From Verrucomicrobiota bacterium (GTDB lineage Bacteria > Verrucomicrobiota > Verrucomicrobiia > Limisphaerales > SIBE01), in NCBI GenBank assembly GCA_016209525.1, contig JACQWK010000443.1, positions 1 through 44,033 on the forward strand: DNA of 44,033 nt, in the 5' to 3' direction. Both the position numbers and the translations under genes were made by a program. Below, piece by piece: positions 25,897-34,432 of this stretch. The first letter of the stretch is position 1; each line of letters starts with the position of its first letter. Under the pieces are notes generated by a model. That model was not told the origin of the DNA and made no database searches. It saw only the letters and a list, made by a program, of their open reading frames with translations.

Positions 25897-27438
25897 ATGA
25901 TCAGTATGGCCAAGATCGTCCTAGCCACCCTCAACGCCAAATACATCCACGCTGCGTTCGGCCTGCGTTACCTGCTGGCCAACCTAGGCCCGTTGCGCTC
26001 GCAGGCCGCTATCCTGGAGTTTGACATCAACCAGCGCCCGGCGGACATCGTGGAAGCCATCCTGGCCCAACAACCGGCCATCGTCGGCCTTGGCGTGTAC
26101 ATTTGGAATGTCGCGCTCAGCACGGAAGTTGTCGCGATGCTCAAGCGAATCCGACCCGACCTCGCGGTCGTGATCGGGGGACCGGAAGTCAGTTTTGAGC
26201 TGGAAGAACAAGCGATTGTTTCGTCGGCCGATTATGTCATCTCCGGCGAGGCCGATCTCGAATTCGCCGCCTTGTGCGATCGATTGCTCCGGGGCTCCCG
26301 ACCGAGCAGCAAGGTGATTCCCTCTGGCGTTCCGGAGTTAAGCACCCTCGTTCTTCCCTATGAGCTCTACAATGACCGGGATATCACCCATCGCGTCATC
26401 TACGTCGAGGCCTCACGAGGTTGTCCCTTCACGTGCGAGTTTTGTCTTTCCTCGCTGCATATCCCGGTCCGGCAATTCCCACTCCCGGCGCTGCTGGAAC
26501 AACTGGACCGGCTGCTGCAACGCGGCGTGCAACAATTCAAGTTCGTGGATCGCACGTTCAACCTCAACCTTTCCGTCAGCACCTCCATTCTGGAATTCTT
26601 TCTGGAGCGTTATCGTCCTGGATTGTTCCTGCACTTCGAGATGATCCCCGACCGTCTGCCGGAGGCACTCCGGACGCCGATCCAAAAGTTCCCTCCGGGC
26701 GCACTCCAGTTCGAAGTGGGGATTCAAACCTTCAACGAGGAGGTCGCCAACCGCATCAAACGAAGGCAAAATTACCGGAAGCTCGAAGAAAATCTCCGCT
26801 TTTTGCGCGAAAACACCGGCGTCCATATCCATGCCGACCTCATCGCAGGTCTGCCCGGAGAGAACCTGGAGAGCTTTGGCCAAGGATTTGACCGGCTGGT
26901 CGGGCTGCGGCCACAAGAAATCCAAGTGGGCATTTTGAAGCGGCTGCGAGGAACGCCGATCATCCGCCACGACGCCGATTGGCAAATGATTTATAGCCCG
27001 CAACCGCCGTATGAGGTCCTGCAAAACAAATTGATTGATTTCGCCCAAATGCAACGAATGCGGCGGTTTGCCCGGTATTGGGATTTGACCGCCAACAGCG
27101 GCAATTTCATCGAGTCAACACCGCTGCTCTGGAAAGATTCATCCTCCCCGTTCAATAGCTTCAGTCGATGGTCCGACTGGCTTTACGCTCGACTTGGACG
27201 AAGCCACGCCATCGGTTTGGCTAATTTGGCGGAGCGTCTCTTTGAGTATCTGACCGGTGAACTGGGCCAGGACAAATGCGCCGTGGCCGAAGTGCTCTGG
27301 CGGGATTATTCGAGGGCGGGACGCACGGACCGGCCGAGGTTCCTCCGCAGTTTCTTGCCAACGCCGCCCACCGTCGATTCGCCCGCCGCAGATGCCATCG
27401 CCCCAAAACGGCAGGCGCGACATTTGGCGGCGGCGTGA
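25897..27438 (+). CDS. B12-binding-domain radical SAM protein (DUF4080-like)
   Basis: A 513-residue enzyme. The N-terminal cobalamin-binding-like domain (~1-140) has [25 protein letters not shown] and [10 protein letters not shown]. The radical SAM domain carries the [4Fe-4S] motif C176-x3-C180-x2-C183 in [13 protein letters not shown], the GG-E-like ISGEADLEF before it, and [12 protein letters not shown] further on. The C-terminal region with [21 protein letters not shown] fits the DUF4080-type tail. The substrate is unknown; relatives methylate or rearrange tRNA or small molecules. The start is ATG 25897, and ATG 25906 is possible. A repeat gap precedes it and a 360-base gap follows, so it is probably a single-gene unit. 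Confidence 0.9.
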   Translation: MISMAKIVLATLNAKYIHAAFGLRYLLANLGPLRSQAAILEFDINQRPADIVEAILAQQPAIVGLGVYIWNVALSTEVVAMLKRIRPDLAVVIGGPEVSFELEEQAIVSSADYVISGEADLEFAALCDRLLRGSRPSSKVIPSGVPELSTLVLPYELYNDRDITHRVIYVEASRGCPFTCEFCLSSLHIPVRQFPLPALLEQLDRLLQRGVQQFKFVDRTFNLNLSVSTSILEFFLERYRPGLFLHFEMIPDRLPEALRTPIQKFPPGALQFEVGIQTFNEEVANRIKRRQNYRKLEENLRFLRENTGVHIHADLIAGLPGENLESFGQGFDRLVGLRPQEIQVGILKRLRGTPIIRHDADWQMIYSPQPPYEVLQNKLIDFAQMQRMRRFARYWDLTANSGNFIESTPLLWKDSSSPFNSFSRWSDWLYARLGRSHAIGLANLAERLFEYLTGELGQDKCAVAEVLWRDYSRAGRTDRPRFLRSFLPTPPTVDSPAADAIAPKRQARHLAAA

Positions 27439-27798
27439 TGAGTTGATTGAGGTTGTTCAGTCCGGCTCCTTACGCCGGCGGCCACGATCCAAGGTCCCAA
27501 TGCGCCGGAAACGCTTGGAGGCTTTCAAGAAAGAGTCCGATTGAGCGCGACAGCGATCTCCCACGCAAGTTATTGGTAATGCGACATATAAGAGCTGACC
27601 GGTGGAGCTGATTTCACCACGGCGCAGCGGAGACGTGAAAAGCGATGGTTGCTCCTTCTCTTCAAGAAGCGGCTCTTGTTTGTCCAGCGAACGGCCAATT
27701 TCTGCGGAGGTTTTCCCAGTTGACGTTCGGGACACCCCCCCCGTAAGGTATCGCCATGAAACACGCAGGGGCGTGAGGCACATCGGTCAGGACGTCTT
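27439..27798. other. intergenic region with repeat copy
   Basis: No gene is supported in this 360-base gap. It contains a divergent hairpin-repeat copy at 27461-27485 and an eight-C run at about 27734-27741. An AGGA at about 27790 serves the following small gene. Confidence 0.5.
27461..27485 (-). repeat. ~25-bp hairpin repeat, divergent copy E
   Basis: It matches copy C (29759-29783) at 21 of 25 positions. CCGGC and GCCGG arms can pair around TCCTTAC. Confidence 0.55.
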
Positions 27799-27993
27799 AT
27801 GCCAGAAGGATATTGCGTTAAGTGCAAAGCTAAGAAAGAGATTGCCGACGCCGTTGAAGAGTTGATGAAGAACGGGCGCAAAGCAATTAAGGGCAAGTGT
27901 CCGACCTGCGGCGTTGTGATGTTCAAAATTCTCGGCGGGAAAGCGACCCCTGCGGCGACAGCTCCGCAGACGCCTTCGGTCCCTCCCGCCTGA
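27799..27993 (+). CDS. small zinc-ribbon-like protein (DUF5679-like)
   Basis: A 64-residue protein. It begins MPEGYCVKCKAKKEI and has CPTCG about 30 residues later, giving two CxxC pairs that can bind zinc. The segment between is basic (MKNGRKAIKGKCP). The tail is Ala/Pro-rich and disordered. This matches the small DUF5679 family, whose members often lie near translation or replication genes; the function is not established. AGGA lies about seven bases before the ATG. The ndk-like gene follows after 21 bases, so the two may be co-transcribed. Confidence 0.8.
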   Translation: MPEGYCVKCKAKKEIADAVEELMKNGRKAIKGKCPTCGVVMFKILGGKATPAATAPQTPSVPPA

Positions 27994-28014
27994 TTCTCGT
28001 TTTCCACCATTCGT

Positions 28015-29187
28015 ATGTCCCAGCAACTCGCTTACGTCATCATTACACCCTATTCCCTCTACAAATCGCGAACCGGAGGAATCCTGGCCCGGCTGATCAC
28101 TCGGACCGGCCTCGACCTGGTCGCGGCCCGCATGTTCGGACCCAGCGTTGAATTAGTGAAAGAATACTCCGCCGCCATCGTGTCGGCGGATGATCCCCAA
28201 GACCGGCGCATCCAAGAATTGCTTCGGGATTACATCGTTCAGAATTTCTCGCCCGACCCGAAAACACAGCGCCGCCGCCGCGTCATGGTGCTGCTTTTCC
28301 AAGGAGAAGATGCGGTGCGAAAAACGCGCGCCGTCGTTGGCCACATTATCGCGAACCGGCGGGGCGGGGAGACGATCCGCGACACCTACGGAGACCTGAT
28401 GCTGGACGAACACGATCAGGTTCGCTATTTCGAACCGGCGGTCCTGGCGGCTCCCAACGTCAAAGAGGCCGAGTCGAAATTGAAGCTCTGGACCCGTTAC
28501 TCGAACACGGACGCTGGAATCCTAGACAATACGATCGGCTATGGACCTGGCGAAAAGCCTCAGCACACGCTTGTCTTGATTAAGCCGGATAACTTTCGAT
28601 TCCCGACGGGGCGTCCAGGCAACATGATCGATTTTTTCTCCCGCACCGGCCTTTACATCGTCGGAATCAAAGTCCATCGAATGAGCGTTGCCGAGGCCAT
28701 CGAGTTTTATGCTCCCGTGCGGGAGGTCTTGCAGACCAAATTGACCGACGTCGTCGCGGCCCGCGCCAAGGCGGCTCTCGAGAAGGAAATGGGATTCGCG
28801 ATTCCGCTTGCGGAAGAAAAACGGCTCGGCCAGCTCCTGGGACCCATCTACGGGGATCATCAGTTCGAAAATATCGTCAAGTTCATGTCGGGCCGGACTC
28901 CCAGCGAATGCGATGAAGCGGCGAAAAAAGCTCCGGGCACGGAAAAATGCATCGCCCTGGTGTACGAAGGGCCGGAGGCCGTACGCAAGATTCGCGATGT
29001 CTTGGGGCCGACAGACCCTTCCAAAGCTCCGCCCGGTTCGATCCGGCGTGAGTTCGGCCAGACGATCATGGTGAATGCGGCGCACGCGAGTGATTCCGAA
29101 GAGAACGCCGCGAGGGAAATCGGAATCGTCAACGTCGCTCAGAACCATTTCCGAAAAGTCGTGGAGGATTTCTACGGCAAAGTATGA
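28015..29187 (+). CDS. ndk: tandem-domain nucleoside diphosphate kinase
   Basis: A 390-residue protein made of two Ndk-type domains; normal Ndk is about 140. It transfers the gamma phosphate between nucleotides. The N-terminal copy (~1-165) keeps the fold (YVIITPYSL; FQGEDAVRKTRAVVG) but lacks the catalytic His in the place where NxxHxSDS should be. The C-terminal copy (~180-390) has LVLIKPDNF, RTGLYIVGIKVHRM, EGPEAVRKIRDVLGPTDPSKAPPGSIR and the active-site H357 in NAAHASDSEENAAREI. It also carries an insert of roughly 60-70 residues between the Kpn region and LVYEGPEA. The arrangement occurs in PVC-type bacteria. A probable terminator follows directly. Confidence 0.9.
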   Translation: MSQQLAYVIITPYSLYKSRTGGILARLITRTGLDLVAARMFGPSVELVKEYSAAIVSADDPQDRRIQELLRDYIVQNFSPDPKTQRRRRVMVLLFQGEDAVRKTRAVVGHIIANRRGGETIRDTYGDLMLDEHDQVRYFEPAVLAAPNVKEAESKLKLWTRYSNTDAGILDNTIGYGPGEKPQHTLVLIKPDNFRFPTGRPGNMIDFFSRTGLYIVGIKVHRMSVAEAIEFYAPVREVLQTKLTDVVAARAKAALEKEMGFAIPLAEEKRLGQLLGPIYGDHQFENIVKFMSGRTPSECDEAAKKAPGTEKCIALVYEGPEAVRKIRDVLGPTDPSKAPPGSIRREFGQTIMVNAAHASDSEENAAREIGIVNVAQNHFRKVVEDFYGKV

Positions 29188-29190
29188 CTC

Positions 29191-29222
29191 ATAGCCGCCG
29201 ACGCAAGGAGGCGGATTTTTTT
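29191..29222 (+). terminator. hairpin repeat copy B acting as probable terminator of ndk
   Basis: The stem CCGCC (29195-29199) pairs with GGCGG (29210-29214) around a 10-base loop and is followed by A and seven T (29216-29222). It starts three bases after the ndk stop. The same sequence is a copy of the ~25-bp repeat family. The stem is short, so strength is uncertain. Confidence 0.6.
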
Positions 29223-29275
29223 GCCCAGGAAGCCGCAGAATGGGCTGCATTACCTTTCCCCTCACCCCGTCTTCG

Positions 29276-29722
29276 CTAGCGCCAGAAGTGGTCGGTCACG
29301 CGCAGTCTTCGCAGGAGTTTTCTATCTGCCGGCGGAAAGACGTAACTTCCCACCTCTCTCTGCGTCACCCAGGCGAAATCCTGGCAACCTAAGGCACGCG
29401 GCTTGTGGCGACGCCAAGTGCAGCGGTAGAACTCCAACCTCACCGTCTTCTCGGGGTAGCGATGCGTGACGCACCCCAGCAGTTCATCCACGCGAACCAC
29501 GATGCCGAGTTCTTCCGAGAGCTCGCGTTGGAGGCACGCTTCGGACGTTTCGTTCGGCTCGCGTTTTCCTCCTGGGAATTCCCAATAGCCCCCCAGATGA
29601 TCTTCCGGGCGCCGTCGTGTAATCAGGAGTCTTCCTTTGCGAAAGACCAAGCCCGCCGCGACCTCAACGATCCGTCGGTCGTCGGGGTAAGGACCTGGTT
29701 TTGAGATTCGGATTTCGGTCAT
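29276..29722 (-). CDS. mutT: MutT-type Nudix hydrolase
   Basis: A 148-residue Nudix enzyme, probably cleaving oxidised dGTP (8-oxo-dGTP) to the monophosphate. The Nudix box is complete: GGKREPNETSEACLQREL then SEELGI (G-x5-E-x7-REUxEExGU). The flanking VAAGLVFRKGRLLITRRRPEDHLGGYWEFPGGK is typical of MutT rather than other Nudix groups. The first residues (MTEIRISKPG) are encoded by a CCGAAATCCGAA-type simple repeat, so the true start may be a little further in. It is convergent with ndk on the left and co-directional with the UDP-glucose dehydrogenase gene, from which a repeat copy separates it. Confidence 0.9.
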   Translation of the reverse strand: MTEIRISKPGPYPDDRRIVEVAAGLVFRKGRLLITRRRPEDHLGGYWEFPGGKREPNETSEACLQRELSEELGIVVRVDELLGCVTHRYPEKTVRLEFYRCTWRRHKPRALGCQDFAWVTQREVGSYVFPPADRKLLRRLRVTDHFWR

Positions 29723-29758
29723 TCGGCTTTGTTTCGGATTTCGACCCGATCACCAAAG

Positions 29759-29783
29759 TCCGCCTCCTCACGTCGGCGGCTAC
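29759..29783 (-). repeat. ~25-bp hairpin repeat, copy C
   Basis: On the minus strand it reads GTAGCCGCCGACGTGAGGAG then GCGGA. The arms CCGCC and GGCGG pair. It lies in the short gap between the dehydrogenase gene and mutT. Confidence 0.75.
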
Positions 29784-29811
29784 GCTTCATGGCGCCGTTG
29801 CGCGTCGCCCG

Positions 29812-31125
29812 CTACCTGCCAATGCTCTTGTAAATGAAGCCAAGCCGCTCCATTTCCTCCGGGTCGAACAAGTTCCTCCCGTCGAAGAGAATGGGGTGAG
29901 ACAACAGACGCCTCACGCGTTCCAGGTCGAGCTTCTTGAATTGGGGCCACTCGGTCGCCACCACCAAGGCGTCGCAGCCTTCGGCGACACGGTTCATGTC
30001 GGCCACGTACGTGACCCCTGTGAGAACCGTCTTAGCCTTGTCCATCGCCTTCGGATCGTGCACCCGCAACACGGCCCCCTCCTGTTGCAGTCGTTGACAG
30101 AGTTCAATCGCCGGCGACATGCGGACATCATCGGTATTTTCCTTGAAGGCCAAGCCGAGCACACCGATGTTCTTGTCCTTCAAAACCCAGAGCGTATTCA
30201 CGATCTTTTTGACGAATCGCTCCATCTGACGCGCATTGACGCGCTGGACTTCTTTGAGGAGCGCGAAATCATAGCCGAGTTGTTCGGCGATCTTGATGAA
30301 AGCGCTCAGGTCCTTGGGAAAGCAGCTCCCGCCAAATCCGAGCGAGGCATCGAGGAACCGCCGGCCAATCCGGGGATCCATTCCAATCCCGTTCGCGACC
30401 TCTTGCACGTTGGCTCCCGAAGCTTCGCACAGGACGGAGATCGCGTTGATGTAAGAAATCTTCAGCGCCAGGAACGAGTTCGACGCGTGCTTGATCAGCT
30501 CGGCTGAATTGATGTCAGTCACAATGACGGGGGCGTTGAGCGGGGCGTAAAGTTCCGTCATGGCCGCCACCGGCCGCTGCGAAATGACCCCGACGACGAT
30601 CCGATCCGGCTTGAGAAAATCGCCGACCGCGAATCCTTCGCGGAGGAATTCCGGATTGCTCACGACATCGAATTCGACTTTCGACCTGCAGTAGCGCCGG
30701 ATGGTTTCGGATACTTTTTCTCCGGTCTTCACCGGGACGGTGCTTTTATCAACGACGATTTTGTAACTGGTCATGGCCCCGGCGATCTCTCGCGCCACTC
30801 CTTCCATGAAGCTCAGATCGACCGATCCATCGGGCAAAGGTGGAGTCGGCACCGCAATGAAGATCACGTCGGATTTCTCCACGCCCTCGCGAGTCGAGGT
30901 CGTGAAGGCCAATCGTCCAGCCGCGACGTTTCGACGGACCAACTCCTCCAAGCCCGGCTCGTAAATGGGCATGCCGCCCTTTTGGAGCAGGTCGATCTTT
31001 GCCGCGTCACAATCGACACAGATCACAGCGTGTCCGATTTCGGCAAAGCACGCTCCGGTCACGAGTCCGACGTAACCGGTTCCTATGATCGTAATTCTCA
31101 AGCTATTGCTTTGGGACCGCCCCAT
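29812..31125 (-). CDS. ugd: UDP-glucose 6-dehydrogenase
   Basis: NAD-dependent oxidation of UDP-glucose to UDP-glucuronate, used for exopolysaccharide and cell-envelope sugars; about 437 residues, normal length. The Rossmann start is ITIIGTGYVGLVTGACFAE. VPTPPLPDGSVDLSF, STVPVKTGE, NPEFLREG and DRIVVG follow in family order. The catalytic Cys is in FGGSCFPKDL, and the C-terminal UDP-binding domain has LGLAFKENTDDVRMSPA. I chose the ATG at 31125, which overlaps the upstream TPR gene by about 22 bases. A TTG immediately after that gene's stop (near 31101) would also fit, as it begins right at the Rossmann strand. The upstream TPR gene is on the same strand and probably in the same operon. Confidence 0.95.
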   Translation of the reverse strand: MGRSQSNSLRITIIGTGYVGLVTGACFAEIGHAVICVDCDAAKIDLLQKGGMPIYEPGLEELVRRNVAAGRLAFTTSTREGVEKSDVIFIAVPTPPLPDGSVDLSFMEGVAREIAGAMTSYKIVVDKSTVPVKTGEKVSETIRRYCRSKVEFDVVSNPEFLREGFAVGDFLKPDRIVVGVISQRPVAAMTELYAPLNAPVIVTDINSAELIKHASNSFLALKISYINAISVLCEASGANVQEVANGIGMDPRIGRRFLDASLGFGGSCFPKDLSAFIKIAEQLGYDFALLKEVQRVNARQMERFVKKIVNTLWVLKDKNIGVLGLAFKENTDDVRMSPAIELCQRLQQEGAVLRVHDPKAMDKAKTVLTGVTYVADMNRVAEGCDALVVATEWPQFKKLDLERVRRLLSHPILFDGRNLFDPEEMERLGFIYKSIGR

Positions 31126-31954
31126 TCGTGGCTGGTGCGGGTGGCGGAACCGCAATGTTAGTTGCAGCAGGTTGAGTCGGATTCACCTGGGCGGCGGGCG
31201 GATTGCTGCTCATAACAGTGCTGGCGGGGGTGGGGAGATTCGTCGGCGCCGAAGAGACTCCCAAGGGAGGCGACGCCGCCAGCGTATTTGTTTTAGCTAG
31301 CTCCGGGTGTCTTGCGATCAGATTGTCCTTTCGCCTCATTGCTTCCGTGCTCCGGGCGCTCATCAGATTCGTCCGAGTGATTTCCTCGTACATTTGGAGG
31401 GCCAATTGAGGTTGTTTGGCAGCTTCATAAAGTCGTGCGAGAGCAAGCTTTGCATCGTCAAGCAGAGCGGCTCTTGAGTGCCGGGTGACTACGTCCTGGT
31501 AAGCCCGCAACGCTTCCTCTTGCCTGCCTTCTGCCTCCAGTGAAGCCGCTTTCCCGTAGGCCGCCGTCACAGCCAACGGATGAGCCTCGTAGCGTTGCAG
31601 AAAGCTTTCGAACTGGCCGCGCGCTTCCTGATATTTGCCTTCGTTGAAAAGCGCTCCTGCGGCCAAGAGCAGGGCGCGCTGCGCCGCTGTGGTGCTTGGG
31701 AATGAGTTCGCGACCTTGAGATAGCTGGCCGCTTCCGGCACGCTCGTTTTGTCCTGTGAGCCCAGCGGAGGGCGCAATTGCAGCAGCGCATCGCTCGCAG
31801 CCAGCTCTGTTTGTGCCTTGTTCCAGCGGTAAACCGCAATGATCGACCCCACCACGACCAAGGCCACGGCCACGTAGATCAGACGCTTCTTATTCTGCTC
31901 CAACCAGGCCCAAAATTCATAAAAGCTGGTGGAATCTGTAAGCTGAGAACTCAT
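31103..31954 (-). CDS. single-pass membrane TPR protein (YfgM-like)
   Basis: About 283 residues. A cytoplasmic N-terminus (FYEFWAWLEQNKKR) is followed by one membrane helix (LIYVAVALVVVGSIIAVY). A TPR-type region then gives about four repeats (ALLLAAGALFNEGKYQEARGQFESFL; AAYGKAASLEAEGRQEEALRAYQDVV; AKLALARLYEAAKQPQLALQMYEEI). The Pro/Ala/Thr-rich tail is probably disordered. This resembles YfgM/tetratricopeptide-21 proteins, which assist folding at the membrane. The ATG at 31954 is used; a TTG three codons upstream is possible. It is divergent from nuoA. Confidence 0.8.
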   Translation of the reverse strand: MSSQLTDSTSFYEFWAWLEQNKKRLIYVAVALVVVGSIIAVYRWNKAQTELAASDALLQLRPPLGSQDKTSVPEAASYLKVANSFPSTTAAQRALLLAAGALFNEGKYQEARGQFESFLQRYEAHPLAVTAAYGKAASLEAEGRQEEALRAYQDVVTRHSRAALLDDAKLALARLYEAAKQPQLALQMYEEITRTNLMSARSTEAMRRKDNLIARHPELAKTNTLAASPPLGVSSAPTNLPTPASTVMSSNPPAAQVNPTQPAATNIAVPPPAPATNGAVPKQ

Positions 31955-32261
31955 GTTTTTCAAAAATCATTCGGTCGCGGCGTCAAGAACGCAAGCCCGA
32001 AATCGTTTTCGGCGCATCTCGGAGTGGAATTGCATGTGGGGAGGAGCGGCGGGCGTCCCCGGCTGACGCAGCGGGCCGCATCTTGCAGCCCGGAATTGGC
32101 CGGCAACTCCCAGCGCGCCGACGAATACGCAGCCGGATCCGCCGGGCGAGACGCCACGGCGCTACGGCAGGCAGGACGCCCGCCGCCACTGCTGCCAGCA
32201 GTTCGAGCCAGCGCCCCGCAATCCGCTTGCCAAACCCAGACCGTTTTCTTAGCGTCACGGC
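31955..32261. other. divergent intergenic region between the TPR gene and nuoA
   Basis: A 307-base gap without a supportable gene. It should hold promoters for both directions, but no clear -35/-10 pair was identified. The GC-rich centre (32040-32210) has short repeats (GGACGCCCGCCG and CGGGCGTCCCCGG types) common to the spacers here. Confidence 0.45.
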
Positions 32262-32642
32262 GTGGATCAGCTCACGCAGTATATCCCGGTGCTCATCCTG
32301 GTCGTCGTGGCGGTCTGCTTTGCCTTCGGGATGTTAATCATCTCGGTCCTGTTTGGACAAAAAGGCCGGCGCGACCAGATCAAGGACACACCTTACGAAT
32401 GCGGCATGCAACCAGTGGGCGAAGGCAGCACGCGTTTGTCCGTCAAGTTTTACCTCGTGGCCATGCTGTTTATCCTGTTCGACATCGAGGTGGTGTTTCT
32501 CTACCCCTGGGCCGTGGTGTACAAAGATATGCTCCGCGACCACGCGAATCTGATCTTCGGCTCGATGATCACCTTCCTCGGCATTCTGTTTGTGGGCTAC
32601 ATCTACGCTCTGAAAAAGGGCGCCTTCGATTGGAAGAGGTGA
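32262..32642 (+). CDS. nuoA: NADH-quinone oxidoreductase subunit A (NuoA)
   Basis: A 126-residue membrane subunit of respiratory complex I, in the inner membrane near the quinone site. It has three helices (IPVLILVVVAVCFAFGMLIISVLF; FYLVAMLFILFDIEVVFLYPWAVV; LIFGSMITFLGILFVGYIYAL). The family signature DTPYECGMQPVGEGSTRLSVKFYLVAMLFILFDIEVVFLYPW is conserved, including the loop Cys. The start is GTG at 32262, without a clear ribosome site. No other nuo gene follows; rseP starts 377 bases later, so nuoA is separate from any complex I operon. Confidence 0.95.
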   Translation: MDQLTQYIPVLILVVVAVCFAFGMLIISVLFGQKGRRDQIKDTPYECGMQPVGEGSTRLSVKFYLVAMLFILFDIEVVFLYPWAVVYKDMLRDHANLIFGSMITFLGILFVGYIYALKKGAFDWKR

Positions 32643-33019
32643 GGATTGTATCCTCGTCGGTTTTCATCCGAGCCATTTGCTTCCTGTCATTGCCGGCATC
32701 GACGCCAACAAGCCTTCCCATGCCCACCTGGAGTCCGTGGAAACGCTGTGACTTCATCGCCATACGAGCATTGTCTTCAGGGCGTCGATAGCAGACCGAG
32801 CAACTCCGGCGGCGGCAAATGCCGCCAGCGCGCAGGAATCTGGTCGCGACTCCCGCTCCAAGTGCCGCGTCCGCTCCCCTCGCCTTGAGTGCGGTACTCG
32901 ATCCGCAAACTTGCGGTCGGACGCCTGACTTGGTTTCGGATTGGGTTTCGGAAGTTGCCAGCCAAGGAGACGCGGGTTAGAGTGCCAGCCGATTCGAGAA
33001 GTTAGCGCATATTCGATAC
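32643..33019. other. intergenic region between nuoA and rseP
   Basis: A 377-base gap, no gene supported. GGTTTCGGATTGGGTTTCGG at about 32932 is similar to the simple repeat seen at 29702 and 35367. AT-richer sequence at 32995-33018 (CATATTCGATAC) may hold the rseP promoter. Confidence 0.45.
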
Positions 33020-34426
33020 ATGAGTGAGTTCCTGAATTATTTGTACATCGCGGCCGGAGTTTTGATTTCGTTCGGCGCGGCGGTTTTCGTTCACGAATAC
33101 GGCCATTTCTGGATGGCCCGCCGAAGAGGGTTGAAGATCGAGGAGTTTGCCATCGGCTTTGGCCCGAAAGCCTATAGCTGGGTCAAGGACGGGATCCTGT
33201 ATTCCCTCCGGTGGATTCCAGCCGGTGGCTTTGTCAAACTGCCGCAGATGATCACGTCGGAAGCGTTGGAGGGCAGCCGGAATCCTTCGGAGGAACCTTT
33301 GCCTCCCATCTCGCCGTGGTCGAAAATTCTCGTGGCCTTCGCCGGGCCGTTCATGAATGTGGTGTTTGCTTTCGTGATCGCCACAGCCATTTACGTCGTC
33401 GGATTGCCAATCCTCGTGAACCCTTCAATCATCGGTTACGTGGACCCCAATTCCGCCGAAGCGAAGCTGGGCATTCACGAAGGCGATCAAATCGTCGAAG
33501 TGAACGGCAAACCAGTGAATTCCTGGCAAGACGTTCAGATGGCCACGGTCTTGGCCCGAACGAACGTGCTTCCCGTGGTCATCGAACTGGACGGCGTTCG
33601 CACGACCCATCGACTGACCGCCAAGATCAATCCCACCCTCGGCTGGAAAGTGTTGAATCTGGAGCCTCGCGATCACCCCGAAGTGACGCGCGTTTTGCCG
33701 AAGATGCCCGGTGAACGGGCCGGGCTCAGAGTCAAGGACGTGATCCTCTCCTTCGGCGGCATTCCCATCGCGGCTCGCGAACAGCTCATCGAACTCATCC
33801 GCCGCCATCCCGACATCGAAACCGAAATCATGGTCGCCCGGGCCAACGAGCGGCTCGCCCTAAAAGTGACACCGGCGGCTGACCCAACAACGAAGAAGGG
33901 ATTTGTCGGAATCGAACTGGGAATCAATTCGGATAACGTCTATGTCGTCCAGCGGCCGGGCCCGAACCCCTGGGCTCAAGTAGCGGACGTCTGGGAAAAA
34001 ACCGTGGGGACACTCAGCGCCCTGGCGCATTCCAAACAGACCGGCGTGGGTCTGAAGGATCTCAGCGGTCCGATCGGAATTTTTGCGATGCTGAGCGGCT
34101 ATTTCAATACGGATTACCGGCTGGCTTTGAGTTTTCTAGTCCTGCTGAATATCAATCTGGCCATCCTCAATCTCCTGCCGGTGCCGGTGCTGGACGGAGG
34201 CCATATCCTCATGGCCATCATCGAACGCATCCGCCGGCGGCCGCTCAGCGTCCGCGTCATGGAATACACCACCACCGCCTTCGCCGTGTTGTTGATCTCG
34301 TTCTTGCTCTACGTTTCATTCCATGACACCAAGCGCTTTCGGCTCTTCAAGACGTTCTTCGAAAGCGGCTCCGTGATTGAAGAACCCGGCTCGAAGGCCC
34401 CCGCGGCGCCTGCGCCGGCCAGATAA
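33020..34426 (+). CDS. rseP: RseP-type site-2 membrane protease
   Basis: Intramembrane zinc metalloprotease, 468 residues, cleaving membrane-bound anti-sigma factors and signal-peptide remnants. The first helix contains the catalytic H25-E-Y-G-H29. FAIGFGPKAYSWVKDGILYSLRWIPAGGFVKLPQM follows as in RseP. Two PDZ-like regions lie in the periplasmic part (~130-290; IIGYVDPNSAEAKLGIHEGDQIVEVNGKPV and LPKMPGERAGLRVKDVILSFGG). The third metal ligand is D392 in NLLPVPVLDGGHIL. A C-terminal Pro/Ala tail ends it. Together with ispG six bases later it looks like one operon, an arrangement known for envelope and isoprenoid genes. Confidence 0.95.
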   Translation: MSEFLNYLYIAAGVLISFGAAVFVHEYGHFWMARRRGLKIEEFAIGFGPKAYSWVKDGILYSLRWIPAGGFVKLPQMITSEALEGSRNPSEEPLPPISPWSKILVAFAGPFMNVVFAFVIATAIYVVGLPILVNPSIIGYVDPNSAEAKLGIHEGDQIVEVNGKPVNSWQDVQMATVLARTNVLPVVIELDGVRTTHRLTAKINPTLGWKVLNLEPRDHPEVTRVLPKMPGERAGLRVKDVILSFGGIPIAAREQLIELIRRHPDIETEIMVARANERLALKVTPAADPTTKKGFVGIELGINSDNVYVVQRPGPNPWAQVADVWEKTVGTLSALAHSKQTGVGLKDLSGPIGIFAMLSGYFNTDYRLALSFLVLLNINLAILNLLPVPVLDGGHILMAIIERIRRRPLSVRVMEYTTTAFAVLLISFLLYVSFHDTKRFRLFKTFFESGSVIEEPGSKAPAAPAPAR

Positions 34427-34432
34427 CGCGGT

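Noticed and set aside
31778..32791. 337-codon plus-strand frame over nuoA
   Set aside because: It overlaps nuoA in another frame and the TPR gene in antisense; nuoA has the full family signature.
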